Below are positions 47,783-55,524 of a stretch of 64,000 nucleotides of DNA, piece by piece; position 1 is the first letter of the stretch; each line of letters opens with the position of its first letter. The notes below the pieces were generated by a model that was given only the letters and a program-made list of their open reading frames with translations, made no database searches and was not told where the DNA came from. Position numbers and translations under genes: made by a program. The DNA lies in the NCBI GenBank assembly GCA_016712565.1, contig JADJQU010000001.1, positions 372,001 to 436,000 of the forward strand. Reading direction: 5' to 3'. Source of the stretch: Planctomycetota bacterium (lineage in GTDB: Bacteria; Planctomycetota; UBA1135; GCA-002686595).

Positions 47783-48816
47783 ATGGGGCCGATGGCCATG
47801 GGTCAAGGCAACGAGCCGCGCGCCACCGACTCCCGGTGGCCCCAGATCGCCGAGGCGGTCGGACTGCTCGCGGGCGTGGTGCGCCGGACGCCCCTCGCGC
47901 CGTGGTCCTCCGACGACGGGGACCCCCGCGTGGAGCTGCGGCTCAAGCTCGAATGCCTGCAGGAAACCGGCTCCTTCAAGGCCCGCGGAGCCTGGAATCA
48001 GATCGCCCGGTTGGACGCGGCCGGGCGCGCGGCCGGGATCGTGACCGTCAGCTCCGGGAACCACGGCAAGGCCGTCGCCTGGGCGGCCGAGCGCGCCGGC
48101 ATCCGCGCCACGGTGGTGATGCCCAGGAATTCCTATCCGAACAAGATCGAGGCCTGCCGCGTTCACGGGGCCGAGGTGGTGCTGGGCCGGGACCGGGCGC
48201 ACTGCGAGGAGCTCCTGGCCGAGCGGGTCTCCGCCGGGGCCGTGCTCGTGCATCCCTACGACGCCGCGCGCACGCTCCAGGGCGCGGGCACCGTGGGCTG
48301 GGAGATCGCCGAGGAGTGGCCGGCGGTGGAGCTGGTGCTGGCCTGCGTGGGCGGCGGGGCCTCGCGGCCGGGACGGCCCTGGCCCTGCGACAGCGCCTGG
48401 GAGCAGCCGTGCGCGTCCTGGGCGTCGAGCCCGCCGGAGCCCCGACCCTGACCCGGGCCCTGGAGGCGGGCCGTCCGGTGGTGCTGAAGGACCTGCCCAC
48501 CCAGGTCCAGGGCCTGTGCCCGCCCTACGCCGGGGCCATCAACACCGAGATCTGCTCGGCCTTTCTCGACGGCACGATCCTGCTCAGCGACGAGGAGATC
48601 TTCGCCGCCCAGGGGGAGCTGGTGCGCCGCGGCGGCTGGGTGGTGGAGCCCGCGGGTGCCGCCGCCTTCGCCGCCGTGCGCTCGCGCAAGCTCCCCGCGG
48701 CCCTGTTGGCGGGCCGAGGTCCTGCGAATCCCCTGCGGGTGGCGGTCACGGTCTCCGGGGGCAACCCCGACCCGGCCCAGCTCGCGGCGCTGCGCGCGGA
48801 GGCAGAGACTCCGTGA
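47783..48816 (+). CDS. PLP-dependent threonine/serine dehydratase family protein (frameshifted near 48357)
   Basis: Three in-frame ATGs (47783, 47792, 47798) are possible starts. Fold-II PLP enzyme: LECLQETGSFKARGAWNQI with the PLP lysine, SSGNHGKAVAWAAERAG, and the phosphate-binding glycines at VLACVGGGG. The first frame breaks at a G-run (48356-48359), reading ASRPGRPWP. Adding one G gives GGGGLAAGTALALRQRLG, and the rest (VRVLGVEPAGAPTLTRALEAG ... VAVTVSGGNPDP) runs to 48816. About 345 residues, close to serine racemase/catabolic threonine dehydratase, without an ACT domain. Converts Thr or Ser to 2-oxoacid, or racemises Ser. Coupled to the next gene by GTGA. Confidence 0.87.
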
Positions 48817-49607
48817 AGCGCGTCGTGCTCGTCCGCACCCTGGGGCCCCGCAACGTGGGCTCGGTGATGCGCGCCGCGGCCAATTTCGGCGCCGACGACC
48901 TGGTGCTCGTGGCGCCCCAGCGGCCCTCGATGCTCGTCCACCCCGAGTTCGTGCAGATGGCCCACGGCGTCGAGGACGTGCGCGCGAAGATCCGCGTGGT
49001 GCCGACCCTGGCGGAGGCCCTGCAGGACACCACGCGTTCGATCGGTTTCACGGCCCGTGCCCGGGGCCAGCGCAAGCGCGCGGACTGGCGCGCGGTGTCG
49101 GGCGACGTGGCCCTGGCCGCGGCCGACCCCGGGCAGCGCGTGGCCCTGGTCTTCGGATCCGAGGAGAGCGGACTCTCCGTGGACGAGACCGACCAGCTGG
49201 GGGAACTCTGCTCGCTGCCCACGGCCCCGGAGCACACCTCTCTCAATCTGTCGCTCGCCGTGGGGATCGTGCTCTTCACCCTTTTTCGCGGCAAGGGCGT
49301 GCACGTGCGCGAGAAGGGCCCGGTGCTCGCGGCCCGCGAATCGGCCGAGCTGCTCAAGGCACGGCTCAAGGACGTGCTCGGCCGAGCAGCCCTGAGCCCC
49401 CAGGCCTGCCGCGACATCCAAGCCTCGGTGGAGCGCGTCTTCACCCGGGCACCGATCGAGAGCCGGGACGCCCGTGCCTGGCACAAGATCCTGCAGGCCC
49501 TCGACGGCCAGGCCCACCCGCGGAATCTCGGCGTGGCCGCCATTCCCCGGGACGCACGCCGCCGCCGGGCCCTGGAAGCCCGCGAACAGAAGCAGCCGCC
49601 CGGATAA
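48813..49607 (+). CDS. TrmJ-like tRNA 2'-O-methyltransferase (SPOUT)
   Basis: 264 residues from GTG 48813 (GTGA overlap with the dehydratase). SpoU/TrmH SPOUT family, TrmJ branch: motif 1 LGPRNVGSVMRAAANFGADDL, motif 2 ALVFGSEESGLSVDE, motif 3 TSLNLSLAVGIVLF, which form the trefoil knot and SAM site. TrmJ methylates the 2'-OH of nucleotide 32 in tRNA. A charged C-terminal helix region and basic tail (DARRRRALEAREQKQPPG) follow, as in TrmJ extensions. rRNA methylation cannot be ruled out from sequence alone. Confidence 0.9.
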   Translation: MKRVVLVRTLGPRNVGSVMRAAANFGADDLVLVAPQRPSMLVHPEFVQMAHGVEDVRAKIRVVPTLAEALQDTTRSIGFTARARGQRKRADWRAVSGDVALAAADPGQRVALVFGSEESGLSVDETDQLGELCSLPTAPEHTSLNLSLAVGIVLFTLFRGKGVHVREKGPVLAARESAELLKARLKDVLGRAALSPQACRDIQASVERVFTRAPIESRDARAWHKILQALDGQAHPRNLGVAAIPRDARRRRALEAREQKQPPG

Positions 49608-49612
49608 ACACC

Positions 49613-50197
49613 ATGGTCCGACTCAATCGCATCTACACCCGCACGGGCGACGACGGCACCACCGGCCTGGGCGACGGAACGCGCCTGCCGAAGCATCACC
49701 TGCGCATCTCGGCCTACGGGACCGTGGACGAGCTCTCCAGCGTCCTGGGCCTCGCCCTCGCCCAAGGTCACGAGCCCCTGCCCGAGGGCATGCAGGCCGA
49801 CCTGCGGCTGGTGCAGAACGACCTGTTCGACGTGGGCGCCGACCTGTGCGTTCCGGGCGCCCAGGGCGAGCGCCTGCGCATCCTGCCCGCCTACGTGGAG
49901 CGGCTGGAGCGCTGGATCGACCACTACAACGAGGGCCTGAAGCCGCTCAACTCCTTCATTCTCCCCGGCGGCAAGGCGGGCGCGGCCTGGCTCCATGTGG
50001 CGCGCACGGTTTGCCGCCGCGCCGAGCGGCTGGTCACCGAGTTGACGGCCGCCGAGAACGACGCCAGCCAGGTCAATCCCGAGGTCGTGCGCTACTTGAA
50101 CCGCCTCTCCGACCTGCTGTTCGTTCTGGCGCGCGCAGCCAACGACCGCGGCGCCCTGGACGTGCTCTGGAAGCCCGGCCTCGGCCAGCACCAATAA
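49613..50197 (+). CDS. ATP:cob(I)alamin adenosyltransferase, PduO type
   Basis: 194 residues, ATG 5 bases after the methyltransferase stop. PduO/MMAB signatures: N-terminal IYTRTGDDGTTGLGDGTRLPK (ATP site), AYGTVDELSSVLGLA, LQNDLFDVGADL-like LVQNDLFDVGADLCVPG, FILPGGKAGAAWLHVARTVCRRAERLV and RYLNRLSDLLFVLARAAN. Makes adenosylcobalamin from cob(I)alamin and ATP, as a trimer, in the cytoplasm. Length fits the family. No B12-dependent enzyme or cobalamin riboswitch is visible in the window. Confidence 0.95.
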   Translation: MVRLNRIYTRTGDDGTTGLGDGTRLPKHHLRISAYGTVDELSSVLGLALAQGHEPLPEGMQADLRLVQNDLFDVGADLCVPGAQGERLRILPAYVERLERWIDHYNEGLKPLNSFILPGGKAGAAWLHVARTVCRRAERLVTELTAAENDASQVNPEVVRYLNRLSDLLFVLARAANDRGALDVLWKPGLGQHQ

Positions 50198-50206
50198 GAA
50201 ACCATC

Positions 50207-50241
50207 GGGGCCGGCTCCCGCAGCGCGCGGAAGCCGGCCCC
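50207..50241 (-). terminator. Terminator hairpin, minus strand
   Basis: Perfect 10-bp stem (50207-50216 with 50232-50241) with further pairing inside the loop. On the minus strand it is followed by GATGGTTTCTTATT, so it would end transcription of the lamin-tail protein gene that stops at 50288. Confidence 0.65.
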
Positions 50242-50253
50242 GGTGATGCCGGT

Positions 50254-50275
50254 GGCTCGGGGAGCGCCCCGAGCC
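50254..50275 (+). terminator. Terminator hairpin, plus strand
   Basis: Perfect 9-bp stem around AGCG, followed on the plus strand by GTTCGTTT. It would stop transcription of the adenosyltransferase operon before the convergent gene. The two hairpins stand back to back. Confidence 0.6.
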
Positions 50276-50287
50276 GTTCGTTTCAGG

Positions 50288-51418
50288 TCACGGCCCGACG
50301 ATGAACTCGAGCGCGTCGGAGAGCGTCGAGTTGTTCGGGAAGGCGAAGCCGTTGTCGCGACCCCACACTTGCGAGTTGATCACGCTGCCCGCGACCGTCA
50401 GGTACGCCTGGGGCGTTCCGCCCAGGGCGCCGACCGCGAAGGCGTTGAAGTCGATCGAGTACAGGCCCGAGCAGTCGTTCGGCGGAGGATTGCCGAGCGA
50501 GTTGATCGGGACCGAGCGGCGGACCGGCGCGTTCATGCAGCGGAAACCGCCTTGGAAGGGAACCGCGGCTTGGCCCGTGTTGCTGTACAGCACGAGGCCC
50601 GGCTTGTTGTTGATCACATTGCCGGCCGTGATGAGGAAGCCCGAGCCCGAGGTGGCGCTCGAGGAGCCGGTGAAGCCGATCGTCGGCGTGCAGCCCAGGG
50701 AGTTGACCTTCGCCGTGCAGTAGACCACCGGCACCGGCTGGCAGCCCTGCTTCACGCCGGGGGTGGTCAGTGCGAGCATCAGCGGGATCCGACCCGCGTC
50801 GAGGTTGATGCAGTCCTCCAGAGCGTCCGAGCCCGGGATGACCCAGTCCGTCGGGTCGAACACACCGTTGTTCGCCGTATTGCCGCAGCGGTAGACGTAG
50901 CTGTCCTCGTAGTCCCAGGGCGTGTTCGGCGCCATGCCACAAGCGTTGAGCACGAGGGTCGGGACGCTGCAGCTGCTGGCCGTCATGATCGGGTCGCAAC
51001 CGATCACGCCGTACACGTCGACGATGCCGCCAGCGGCGAGTTCCAGCGCGATCGCGTCATCGCCGTTGTGGCCGCCGTACGACACTTCCTGGTTCGGGGC
51101 GAAGCCGTACACGGTCACGAACTGCGTATTCGGAACGGTGCCATAGCTGACGACCCACGACGCACCGCCGGGGAGCATGCCCGCGGGGGTCAGGGCGATG
51201 TTGCCGCCGCCGGCGAGGCCGCCGTTGTTGTAGTGGACGAGCTTGTACAGCGACATGTCGACAGGCGAGCCGCTGGTGTTCGTGATCTCGACCCACTTCG
51301 GCTGGCCGCCGCTGAGCGTGCCGTCGACGATTTCCGAGATGATGAGCTGGGCGCTGGCGGTGCTGGAGCAGACGGCCATCAGGGCCGCGGCTCCGAGGAG
51401 CTTCAAAGACGACTTCAT
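50288..51418 (-). CDS. Secreted lamin-tail-domain protein with shared C-terminal domain
   Basis: 376 residues from ATG 51418. Signal peptide LLGAAALMAVCSSTASA. Residues ~25-200 are a lamin-tail (LTD) domain: LIISEIVDGTLSGGQPKWVE, TNTSGSPVDMSLYKL, WVVSYGTVPNTQFV, DDAIALELAAGGIVDVYGV. From about residue 232 the shared domain YCTAKVNSLGCTPTIGFTG continues intact through AVPFQGGFRCMNAPVRRSVPINS and NDCSGLYSIDFNAF to IVGP. This copy is the in-window reference that exposes the frameshift in the gene at 3161-4341. Extracellular; function unknown. Confidence 0.92.
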   Translation of the reverse strand: MKSSLKLLGAAALMAVCSSTASAQLIISEIVDGTLSGGQPKWVEITNTSGSPVDMSLYKLVHYNNGGLAGGGNIALTPAGMLPGGASWVVSYGTVPNTQFVTVYGFAPNQEVSYGGHNGDDAIALELAAGGIVDVYGVIGCDPIMTASSCSVPTLVLNACGMAPNTPWDYEDSYVYRCGNTANNGVFDPTDWVIPGSDALEDCINLDAGRIPLMLALTTPGVKQGCQPVPVVYCTAKVNSLGCTPTIGFTGSSSATSGSGFLITAGNVINNKPGLVLYSNTGQAAVPFQGGFRCMNAPVRRSVPINSLGNPPPNDCSGLYSIDFNAFAVGALGGTPQAYLTVAGSVINSQVWGRDNGFAFPNNSTLSDALEFIVGP

Positions 51419-51740
51419 GGGGTGGGCATTCCTTCTCGTGCGGGACCGGGGGTCGGCCGCGCTGACGGTTTTCTCCAGTGCATCCGGCCCGAATACGCGG
51501 GTCGGTCCTGAGTCCCGGAGAAAGTCCCCGGGAGCACTGGGAGCATGGCCCCAAGGATATCCGAGCCGCCGCGATCACGGTGTGGTGGGCGGGCCCTGTT
51601 TTGGATCAAGGTTCGGAGAGGAGGCCCCCTCGACGCCGCAGACTCACGGATCCCAGGCGCGCGCCTAAGTCGCTTTCAGAAAAGTGCTTAGGGCCGGCGG
51701 GCACACCGGGAGGCCCGCGCCGCGCAGGGCCGCCCCCGCT
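51419..51740. other. Intergenic region between two minus-strand genes
   Basis: 322 bases upstream of the lamin-tail gene and downstream of the carboxypeptidase gene. It holds the inverted repeat at 51664-51692 and the leader with AAGGA 11 bases before ATG 51418. No gene supported. Confidence 0.5.
51664..51692 (-). terminator. Imperfect inverted repeat after the carboxypeptidase gene
   Basis: Arms CCTAAG(TCG)CTTT and AAAG(TG)CTTAGG around a 4-base loop; 48 bases past the carboxypeptidase stop. No T-run follows on the minus strand, so it may be a 3'-end hairpin rather than an intrinsic terminator. Confidence 0.4.
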
Positions 51741-53510
51741 TCAGCGCAACTCCACCCGCGCCTCCACCCCGCGCGCTTTTTCGCCGCTCCAAGCCACCCG
51801 GGCCGTCCCCGTGCCGCGCACGAACCAGCGCACGCGCACCTCGGAGCGGCCGCCGATGCCCCGCTCGCCGAGCAGCCGGCCGGGCTCCCGTTCGGCGAGC
51901 TCCAGGCGCTCCGGCCGGAACCGGTCGCTGCGGAAGCCGCCCGCCAGCACCTCGAGGCCCGCGCCCTCGAGCGTGAACAGGTCGGGCTTGCCGATCTTCA
52001 TGGCGGCCGCCCGCCCCGTGCGCGTGGGAATGGCGCGCGTGTTCTCGAACACCACGTCCACGGCGCGCACTCCGCCGCCCAGGTCGCTCGCTTCGCTCTT
52101 CGCCACGCGAACGATGGGCATGCTCTCGGCGTGCTTGAGGCAGAAGAGCGCGTTCCGGTGCACCATCTCCTCGATCAGGAACGTCGGCGGCACGCGCCCC
52201 ACGTCCTTCTTGAAGCCGCCGATTTCGACCTTGCCGTACAGCGGGTGGTCGTAGGCGTGCCAATCGACGAAGCCCGCGCCCATCAAGAGCGCGTCGTTGA
52301 AGAAGTGATCGCCCTTGCGGCCCTCGGGCACGATCGAGCTCTTGGAGGAGTCCGGGTACTGCTGGGCGTCGTTCCACAACTCGTTGGTGAACGAGATGGC
52401 CCCCAGGCCCTCGTAGCCCCAGGTGGCGAAACCGCCGAACACCGTGTACAGGTCCTTCCAGATCACCATGTACTTGTAGAAGGGCAGCATGCGCTCGCCG
52501 TCGCGGCCGAGTTCGTCGTAGACGCGCAAGTCCTCGCGCGGGTACTCGCCGAAGGACTCGGCCCCGGGTCCGCGCAGGATCATGCCGCCCGCGTTGTGGA
52601 ACGACTGCAGCGCGGCCAGGTTGGGCCGGGCGAGCAGGAACTCCGCGATCGAGCGCGTTTCGGGCCAGTAGAGCGGGTAGGGGCCCGCGCCGCCCTGGAC
52701 GTGCTCGGGCATCCACATGGACGCGCTCGAGCGATTCATGTCGTAGCCGCCGACGTCGTCCTCGTTGGCCCGTCCGTCGCCGTCGTCGTCGGTGCCCTCC
52801 TCGCCCAGCATGATCCAGTCGCCCTTGATGCCCTTGTCGTTGGGCGGCACCGGCACCATCAGGCGCGGATCGTCGGGGTCGAGGCGCAGATTGCCCTCGC
52901 CGGGCAGGTGCTTGCGCATCTGCACGATGTGGCCGTCGCCGTCGAGGTCGTCGGACGGATCCTCGTCGAAGAGGCCGTCGCCGTCGTCGTCCGTGGGCTT
53001 GCGACCCGTGCGGCTGGAACTGGCGTCGTTCGGGTCGCGAAACCAGGCCGCGCGGCTGTCGGGGTTGACCGTGGGCAGGAGGTAGAACGTGCGCTCGTTC
53101 ACCAGCTCGTCCACGCGCTGGTTGTGTCCGTAGTTCTCCAGCAGGTACCAGGCCGTGTAGAGCACGGCCTCGCCCCCCTGCACTTCGTTGCCGTGCACGT
53201 TGCCGTCGATCCACATGGCGGGCTTCTCCTCGTGGGACCCGCGCTGGGAGTTGGTCAGCGTGTAGACGCGCATCTCGCGGTTCTCGGTGGAGTAGCCGAT
53301 CACCTGCTTCGAAAGCAGGTTCGGGTACGCAGCCGCGAGCCGGTCGAACAGCGCGTACAGCGCGTCCGTGTCGTACAGCCGATTCCAGGCGATCTCCACC
53401 CTCGGCGTGTGGTTGGCCGGCAGGCCCGGGAAGCCGTCGGGCTTGGGGCCCGCGGCGGGTGACTGCAGCAGCGCGAAGGCCGCGAGCACGGGGAGCATCG
53501 AGTGCATCAT
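51741..53510 (-). CDS. Exported M14 zinc carboxypeptidase
   Basis: 589 residues; the ATG at 53510 overlaps the upstream stop (ATGA). Signal-like MLPVLAAFALLQSPAAG. Catalytic set of family M14 is complete: HxxE in DGNVHGNEVQGGE (His106, Glu109), third zinc ligand His305 in QSFHNAGG, substrate-binding Arg in GYDMNR, and general base Glu377 in ISFTNELWN. The domain is interrupted by Asp-rich calcium-type loops (DDDGDGLFDEDPSDDLDGDGH ~174-194; TDDDGDGRANEDD ~240-252), resembling thrombospondin-3/dockerin loops. C-terminal ~120 residues form a beta domain. Cleaves C-terminal residues or peptidoglycan-type amides outside the cytoplasm; specificity unknown. Confidence 0.93.
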   Translation of the reverse strand: MMHSMLPVLAAFALLQSPAAGPKPDGFPGLPANHTPRVEIAWNRLYDTDALYALFDRLAAAYPNLLSKQVIGYSTENREMRVYTLTNSQRGSHEEKPAMWIDGNVHGNEVQGGEAVLYTAWYLLENYGHNQRVDELVNERTFYLLPTVNPDSRAAWFRDPNDASSSRTGRKPTDDDGDGLFDEDPSDDLDGDGHIVQMRKHLPGEGNLRLDPDDPRLMVPVPPNDKGIKGDWIMLGEEGTDDDGDGRANEDDVGGYDMNRSSASMWMPEHVQGGAGPYPLYWPETRSIAEFLLARPNLAALQSFHNAGGMILRGPGAESFGEYPREDLRVYDELGRDGERMLPFYKYMVIWKDLYTVFGGFATWGYEGLGAISFTNELWNDAQQYPDSSKSSIVPEGRKGDHFFNDALLMGAGFVDWHAYDHPLYGKVEIGGFKKDVGRVPPTFLIEEMVHRNALFCLKHAESMPIVRVAKSEASDLGGGVRAVDVVFENTRAIPTRTGRAAAMKIGKPDLFTLEGAGLEVLAGGFRSDRFRPERLELAEREPGRLLGERGIGGRSEVRVRWFVRGTGTARVAWSGEKARGVEARVELR

Positions 53511-55384
53511 TGCTTCACCTCCACGATCGCGGTGGCCTCGCCGGCGTTGTCGCTGTCCAGCTTCAAACCGATTTGCAGGGGCTGATCGCAGAACACCAGC
53601 CAGCGCAGTTCCCTCCGGGACTTGCCCGCGAGGTCGCGGATCAGCGTCTGGAGCTGGCCGCCCACGACCTTTGCTCCCTCGGGCAGCACCAGCCGCGCCT
53701 TGAGCGGCCGCGACGCGTCCGCGCGCTGGCCCGCCTTGTTGGAGACCGGCAGCAGCGAGTCGTTGAGCACCGCGGCCTCGACTTCGATCAGGCCGCCCGC
53801 GAGGCGCCTGGCTTCCAATTTCTCGATCGAAACGCGCGGCAGGTCCGCGCCGAGGCCGAGCAGGAAGTCCAGTTGCTTCCCGGCGATCCTGTCCCAGTCG
53901 GCCCGCGGCGGCTCCGTGCGCGCGAAGGGCGCGAAGCCGCCGATCTCCACCAGGCCGAGCTCGGGGTGCTGGAAGCTCTTCCACGGCAGGAAGCGCGCGC
54001 TCTCGCCCGCGCCGTCGATCCACTGGAGGCGCCCCAGGTCCTCGCTGGGCTTGTCCTCCTTCTTCGGGTCTCCCTCGCCACGGCCTGGGCGCGAGCCCGG
54101 AGCTCCTCGCCCGCCCCGGGCCTCGGGCGGCTTCTGCTCCTCGGTGCCGGTCCTGTCCTCGCCGGATTTCTCGGGCTCCTTGTCCCCGGGCGGCTCCTGG
54201 GCCTTGCCCTCCGCCTCGGCCTTCTTCGCCTCGGTGGGCATGTCCCACAGCGCGATCGCCAGGCTCCACAGCCCCCGATGCTGGTAGACCCAGGCTTGGA
54301 ACGAGCCCGCCTCCGTGCCGCGGCCCTTGGTCTTGTTGCCGGTCCGTTCGCCGTAGCGCTTCGCCAACTCCGCCAGCAAGTTGGCGTCCGATTCGAGCCA
54401 GCCCGCGGCGGGGATGCGCCGATTCGACGGCGCGTTGTCGGCCGCCGACTTGGGCTTTTCCACCAGGTTGTCCAGGCCGCCGTAGGTGATCACCAGCGCG
54501 ATGTCCTTCTTCAACAGCAGGAACTCCGCCAGGGCGCGCGCCTCCGGCTCGTCCATGGGGAAGCGGCCGGACTCCGCGCCGTGCTCGACCCAATCGTGGG
54601 GGAAATTGCGGTTGAGGATCGCGTCCTTGGGCGCGTCCTCGCTGGGCGTTTCGTCGCGGTCCAGGTCGCGGCCCTCGCGCGCCAGCCGGTACTCGCCGCG
54701 CTGGCCCTTCTTGGCGTCCGCCTTGACCAGGACGCGGGGATCGGCCGGGTCGAGGGTCCACTCGCCCTTGGGGTCCTTCCAGCGCATCCAGGCGATCACG
54801 CCGTCGCCGTCCACGTCCGCGGGCGGATCCTCGCCGTCGCGGCGGTCGCGGTCGTCGTCGACACCCGTTCCCGTGGCCTCGGCCTCGAACAGCGGCTTCG
54901 CCCAGCGCGCCGCGGCCGCGTCGGGATTGGCACGGGCGACCACGTAGAGCGTGGTGCTCTCCAGGAACTGCTTCGCGCGCGGGTCCGTGGCCTGGCCCAG
55001 CGCCAGGGCCTCGGCGTGGTGCAGCGCCACGGCCGAGGAGAAGGTCTGCGGACCGTCGAGGTTGGCCACCACCAGGATCGCGGGTCGGCCCGGCGGCGGT
55101 TCACCGGCGGAGAGGCGCAGCACGTCGATGGGGCGGCGCTCGCGGGAGAACCCGATGCGCAGGATCGACGCGCACTCCGGATGGGCCGAGGCCAGGGCCG
55201 CGAGCCGCGCGCCGAGGGCCTCGTTGTCGAGCAGTTCGACCGGCGGTCCGTCGGACTTCTCCGGGGGCGAGCTGGGGGGCGAGCTCTGGGGCGAGCTCTG
55301 GGGCGGCGGCGCGCCCGCCGGATCCTGGACCGCGACGGGGACGAACGCCAGCAGGGCGCAACACGCGGAGAGCGGAACGGCCAT
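53507..55384 (-). CDS. M14-like pseudo-peptidase, zinc site lost
   Basis: 625 residues from ATG 55384, signal peptide LLAFVPVAVQ, then a Ser/Pro tract. It aligns along its length with the downstream M14 peptidase: ILVVANLDGPQTFSSAVALHHAE matches the HxxE segment but has Asp110 and Gln113 in place of His and Glu; VITYGGLDN replaces FHNAGG, and LAIALWD lacks the catalytic Glu. The Asp-rich calcium loops are kept (VDDDRDRRDGEDPPADVDGDG). An acidic, low-complexity insert (EPEKSGEDRTGTEEQKPPEARGG region, ~390-440) is unique to it. Intact frame with good coding signal, so probably a folded non-catalytic partner or binding protein, translationally coupled to the active enzyme. Confidence 0.88.
   Translation of the reverse strand: MAVPLSACCALLAFVPVAVQDPAGAPPPQSSPQSSPPSSPPEKSDGPPVELLDNEALGARLAALASAHPECASILRIGFSRERRPIDVLRLSAGEPPPGRPAILVVANLDGPQTFSSAVALHHAEALALGQATDPRAKQFLESTTLYVVARANPDAAAARWAKPLFEAEATGTGVDDDRDRRDGEDPPADVDGDGVIAWMRWKDPKGEWTLDPADPRVLVKADAKKGQRGEYRLAREGRDLDRDETPSEDAPKDAILNRNFPHDWVEHGAESGRFPMDEPEARALAEFLLLKKDIALVITYGGLDNLVEKPKSAADNAPSNRRIPAAGWLESDANLLAELAKRYGERTGNKTKGRGTEAGSFQAWVYQHRGLWSLAIALWDMPTEAKKAEAEGKAQEPPGDKEPEKSGEDRTGTEEQKPPEARGGRGAPGSRPGRGEGDPKKEDKPSEDLGRLQWIDGAGESARFLPWKSFQHPELGLVEIGGFAPFARTEPPRADWDRIAGKQLDFLLGLGADLPRVSIEKLEARRLAGGLIEVEAAVLNDSLLPVSNKAGQRADASRPLKARLVLPEGAKVVGGQLQTLIRDLAGKSRRELRWLVFCDQPLQIGLKLDSDNAGEATAIVEVKQ
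55264..55305. repeat. 12-bp tandem repeat in pseudo-peptidase gene
   Basis: About three and a half copies of a GGGGCGAGCTCT-like unit (one with an extra G and missing CT), encoding the Ser/Pro tract near residues 28-41 of the pseudo-peptidase. Confidence 0.65.
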
Positions 55385-55524
55385 CGGCTCCTCTCGGGGT
55401 GGGACGGTCAGCGGGCGCGCCGGAGGGCGCGGCCGGGGGGGCGGGAATCCTAGCGCGCGCCCCGGCCGGAGGCTGTACGGAGTGCGTTATCGGAGCGGGG
55501 GCCGGCGCGCGGGGCGAGCGGTCC

